NCBI GenBank assembly: GCA_002840405.1 | Contig: PHAR01000001.1 | Span: 454,320-518,319 of the forward strand | From: Deltaproteobacteria bacterium HGW-Deltaproteobacteria-8 | Lineage (GTDB): Bacteria; Desulfobacterota; Desulfovibrionia; Desulfovibrionales; Desulfovibrionaceae | DNA length: 64,000 bases | Reading direction: 5' to 3' | In this document: piece after piece, positions 61,311 through 64,000 of the stretch | Position numbering within the stretch: the stretch's first letter is position 1 | Layout of the letters: every line of letters starts with the position of its first letter | Position numbers and translations under genes: made by a program | Notes under the pieces: model-generated | The model's input: only the letters and a program-made list of their open reading frames with translations | Databases searched by the model: none | What the model was told of the DNA's origin: nothing

Positions 61311-61982
61311 ATGACGCAGGATGCAGGAGAGGACACCAAGCGGCGGCTCTTGGACGCAGCCGGAGAGGTGTTTTCCAGGCAGGGTTTCAAGTCCGCCACG
61401 GTGCGGACCATCTGCCGCATGGCCAGGGCCAACGTGGCCGCCGTGCACTACCACTTCGGCGGCAAGGACGGGCTCTACGAGGCATTGCTCACCGAGGCCT
61501 TCGAGACCGGGTTGCGCCGCCACCCGCCGGACATGGGCCTGCCCGCCAACGCCCCGGCCGAGGAGCGCCTCTTCGCCTTCATCCATTCCTTTCTGCTGCG
61601 CATGCTGGGCGATGGCAAAAGCGCCTGGTGCGGCAAGCTCATGGCCAGGGAGATGCACGAACCGACCCAGGCGATGGAACAGATGGTGGAGCGCCACATC
61701 CTGCCGCTGTCGGCCTATCTCCGCAACATCGTTGCAGAAGTCGTCGGACATGGCACCAAGGGCGACAGCGCGCTGGCCCGCCAGTGCGCCATGAGCATCG
61801 TGGGCCAGTGCCAGTACATCTTCCGCTCCAGAACCATCATCGACCGCCTGGCCCCAGACATGCGCTTCGACGAACCAGGCATCCGCGCATTGGCTGAACA
61901 TATCACACGTTTCTCTCTTTGCGCCCTGAAGAGTTTCTCGGATTATGCCGAAAAATATGACGCGGCCGCAAGCGCACCCTAG
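61311..61982 (+). CDS. TetR/AcrR-family regulator (CerR-like)
   Basis: A 223-residue repressor. The N-terminal helix-turn-helix is typical (TKRRLLDAAGEVFSRQGFKSATVRTICRMARANVAAVHYHFGGKDGLYEALL). The C-terminal ligand domain (WCGKLMAREMHEPTQAMEQMVERHILPLSAYLRNIV) resembles the DUF1956/CerR type linked to efflux genes. GGAGAG precedes the ATG. It probably controls the divergent MFS gene and the downstream RND operon in response to a toxic compound. Confidence 0.95.
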   Translation: MTQDAGEDTKRRLLDAAGEVFSRQGFKSATVRTICRMARANVAAVHYHFGGKDGLYEALLTEAFETGLRRHPPDMGLPANAPAEERLFAFIHSFLLRMLGDGKSAWCGKLMAREMHEPTQAMEQMVERHILPLSAYLRNIVAEVVGHGTKGDSALARQCAMSIVGQCQYIFRSRTIIDRLAPDMRFDEPGIRALAEHITRFSLCALKSFSDYAEKYDAAASAP

Positions 61983-62021
61983 GCGCACGGTCCATAACTC
62001 TTCCCCAAAGGACACCACCGG

Positions 62022-63311
62022 ATGATCCAGTGCGCCCCCCCCGCCGCCAGCCTTGTCCACAACTCCAGCCAGAAGGCCCTGGCCCTGATCCTGACGGCCT
62101 TGCTGCTGGCCCTGGCCGCCTGCGGCAAAGGGGATGACAAGGGCTCCAAGGCCAAGCGACCGGTTGCCGTCTCCGTTGCCGAAGCCACGGCCATGAACGT
62201 GCCCGTGCTGGTTTTGGCCGTGGGCAATGTCGAGGCTTACGCGAGCGTGGTCATCAAGCCCCAGGTCAGCGGCATCATCGCCAAGCAGCTGGTGCGCGAC
62301 GGGCAGGACGTGCAAATAGGCACCCCGCTCTTCCTCATCGACCAGCGCACCTACCAGGCCTCGCTGCAGGAGGCCCAGGCCCGCCTGCAAAAGGACCAGG
62401 CCCAGTCCCAAAAGGCCGAGGACGACCTGCGCCGCTTCAAGGAGCTGTTCGACCAGGGCGCCGTGAGCCGCGAGCAGCTGGAGCAGATCCAGGCCAACAC
62501 CATCGGGCTGCGGGCCTCCCTGGCCCTTGACCGCGCCCAGGTGGAGCAGGCCCGCCTCCAGCTCGGCTTCGCCAGCATCACCTCGCCCATCGCCGGACGC
62601 GCCGGGCATGTGCTGGTGCAGGAAGGCAACCTGGTGGGCAAGTCGAGCGACGACCGCGCCCTGGTGATCATCAACCAGATACAACCCATCTTCGTCTCCT
62701 TCTCCGTGCCGGAGCGCCACCTGCCGGAGATTCAGAAGCAGTATGCCCTGGGCCAGCTCCGCGTGGAGGCCCAGACCGCCGAGGGCGTGGTGCTGGACAC
62801 GGGCAGGCTCGCCAGCATCGACAACGCCGTGGACAAGACCACCGGCACCATCCGCCTCAAGGCCGTGTTCGACAACAAGGGCAAGAATCTCTGGCCCGGG
62901 CAGTTCGTGCGCGCCTTCCTGCGCCTGGCCGAACGCGAGAACGCCGTGGTCATCCCGGCCCAGGCCGTGCAGACCGGCGTGTCCGGCCCCTTCGTCTTCG
63001 TGGTCAAGGCCGACAACACCGTGGAGATGCGCGCCGTCACCGTAAGCCCGGCACCGGACCAGAGCATGGTGGCGGACACGGGCGTGGCCCCGGGCGAGAA
63101 GGTCGTGGTGGACGGCCAGGTCATGCTCGTGCCCGGCTCGGCGGTGGAGATCAAGACCGCCAAGGACGCGCCCAAGGCCAAGGAGGCCGCCCCGGCTGCC
63201 CAGGCCAATGCTTCGGCACCCCATGCCAACGCCCCGGCTGCCGCAGCCCCGCCAACGCAGAAACCACCGGCCCATTTTGCAGGAAACGCCACAAAGAACG
63301 CCGGGAACTAG
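62022..63311 (+). CDS. RND efflux periplasmic adaptor (membrane-fusion) lipoprotein
   Basis: A 429-residue adaptor between the RND pump and an outer-membrane channel. A signal peptide ends in a lipobox LLALAAC (Cys34). The lipoyl halves, coiled-coil hairpin (QEAQARLQKDQAQSQKAEDDLRRFKELFDQGAVSREQLEQ) and beta-barrel (GFASITSPIAGRAG, ASIDNAVDKTTGTIRLKAVFDN, LWPGQFVRAFLRL) are in order. A ~45-residue Ala/Pro tail follows. It starts 39 bases after tetR and ends two bases before the RND gene. No outer-membrane factor is in the window. Confidence 0.95.
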   Translation: MIQCAPPAASLVHNSSQKALALILTALLLALAACGKGDDKGSKAKRPVAVSVAEATAMNVPVLVLAVGNVEAYASVVIKPQVSGIIAKQLVRDGQDVQIGTPLFLIDQRTYQASLQEAQARLQKDQAQSQKAEDDLRRFKELFDQGAVSREQLEQIQANTIGLRASLALDRAQVEQARLQLGFASITSPIAGRAGHVLVQEGNLVGKSSDDRALVIINQIQPIFVSFSVPERHLPEIQKQYALGQLRVEAQTAEGVVLDTGRLASIDNAVDKTTGTIRLKAVFDNKGKNLWPGQFVRAFLRLAERENAVVIPAQAVQTGVSGPFVFVVKADNTVEMRAVTVSPAPDQSMVADTGVAPGEKVVVDGQVMLVPGSAVEIKTAKDAPKAKEAAPAAQANASAPHANAPAAAAPPTQKPPAHFAGNATKNAGN

Positions 63312-63313
63312 CC

Positions 63314-64000
63314 GTGAACCCCGCCCGCATCTTCATCGAGCGCCCGATCATGACCACCCTGGTCATGGCCGCCATCCTCATCTTCGGCGTCATGGCCTAT
63401 TTCAAGCTGCCCGTGAGCGACCTGCCCAACGTGGACTTCCCCACCCTGCAGGTCTCGGCCACCATGCCCGGCGCCAGCCCGGAGACCATGGCAGCAAGCG
63501 TGGCCACGCCACTGGAGAAGGAATTCTCCAACATCTCTGGCATCGACTCCATGACCTCCACCAACACGCTGGGCAACACGCGCATCACGCTCCAGTTCAA
63601 CCTGGAGCGCAACATCGACGCCGCAGCCCAGGATGTGCAGGCGGCCATCGCCTCGGCCCAGCGCTACCTGCCCTCGGAGCTGCCCGCGCCCCCGGTGCTG
63701 CGCAAGGTCAACCCGTCGGACCAGCCCATCCTGTACCTGGCAGTTTCCTCGCCCACCATGCCGCTCTACCAGGTCAACGAGTACGCCGAGACCTTGCTGG
63801 CCCAGCGCATCTCCATGATCAGCGGCGTGGCACAGGTCATGGTCTACGGCCAGCAGAAATACGCCGTGCGCGTGCAGCTCGACCCAAACCAGCTGGCCAG
63901 CCGGGAGATCGGCGTGGACGAGGTGGCCGAGGCCGTGCGCAAGGGCAACTCCAACATCGCCACCGGCACCCTCACCGGCCCCATGCGCGAGTACACGGTG
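63314..64000 (+). CDS. RND multidrug efflux pump (partial, N-terminal)
   Basis: The first 229 residues of an AcrB/MdtB-like inner-membrane pump, cut by the window end. It starts at GTG 63314: NPARIFIERPIMTTLVMAAILIFGVMAYFKLPVSDLPNVDFPTLQVSATMPGASPETMAASVATPLEKEFSNISG, the RND N-terminal pattern with the first transmembrane helix and pore domain. Together with the adaptor it forms a proton-driven tripartite exporter. Confidence 0.96.
   Translation, partial: MNPARIFIERPIMTTLVMAAILIFGVMAYFKLPVSDLPNVDFPTLQVSATMPGASPETMAASVATPLEKEFSNISGIDSMTSTNTLGNTRITLQFNLERNIDAAAQDVQAAIASAQRYLPSELPAPPVLRKVNPSDQPILYLAVSSPTMPLYQVNEYAETLLAQRISMISGVAQVMVYGQQKYAVRVQLDPNQLASREIGVDEVAEAVRKGNSNIATGTLTGPMREYTV

Noticed and set aside
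1-64000. CRISPR arrays, rRNA operons or insertion sequences
   Set aside because: No regularly spaced direct repeats of 25-40 bases, no rRNA sequence and no DDE transposase were seen anywhere in the window.

Overview
The window reads as chromosome of a G+C-rich, flagellated, Gram-negative deltaproteobacterium, most likely order Desulfovibrionales (sulfate reducers). This rests on the rod/hook-associated flagellar cluster ending in csrA-fliW, a FlgM gene paired with a small protein I know only from Desulfovibrio relatives, a sulfide-dependent type of Thi4, a cytochrome bd oxidase and general protein similarity. The placement is inference; there is no rRNA here.

Layout. (1) 1-7263 is the right-hand part of an integrated island, visibly poorer in G+C than its surroundings. 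It abuts the 3' end of tRNA-Ser(GCU). It carries a tyrosine integrase, a translationally coupled small protein that looks like an ADP-ribosyltransferase fold, a serine recombinase beside a 40-bp inverted repeat, and a very large DEAH-type helicase of the DUF1998/DruE-like kind that runs off the left edge. It looks like a defence island; the other end is outside the window. (2) 7433-17383 is a leftward housekeeping block: der, TPP-riboswitch-controlled thi4, mtnA, gatB, a DUF4254 protein, mltA, a DUF89/ARMT1-like protein and nadK. (3) 17474-28797 is flagellar. A sigma-28 promoter drives a FlgM-associated gene and flgM rightward. A long leftward operon flgF-flgG-flgA-flgH-flgI-rod-binding protein-flgN-flgK-flgL-csrA-fliW starts from a well-matched sigma-54 promoter. 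(4) 28956-40139 is tRNA-Gly followed by the translation/RNA operon rimP-nusA-ylxR-infB-DUF503-rbfA-nrnA-truB-rpsO-pnp. (5) 40172-46855 holds a ModE-type regulator, a MATE exporter, a DUF2156 protein, a cloverleaf-like palindromic element, an AP-superfamily phosphodiesterase and a UvrD/PcrA-type helicase joined by an odd 14-nt stop-start ladder. (6) 46902-55385 holds a GAF/HD-GYP protein, cdsA-dxr-rseP-tsaB, a strongly diverged DnaA paralogue and an Hsp20. (7) 55520-59713 holds cydAB behind a perfect palindrome, then a cyclic-nucleotide-binding protein overlapping a K+ channel gene. (8) 59768-64000 is an efflux locus: an MFS exporter divergent from tetR, then an RND membrane-fusion protein and a truncated RND pump.

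The most unusual items are the helicase/ART/recombinase island, the DnaA paralogue that has lost both box VII arginines and altered its DNA-recognition motif, the stop-start ladder before the UvrD-type gene, the 87-nt cloverleaf palindrome, and the split cyclic-nucleotide/K+ channel pair. All identifications come from reading translated sequence by eye; no database search was run.
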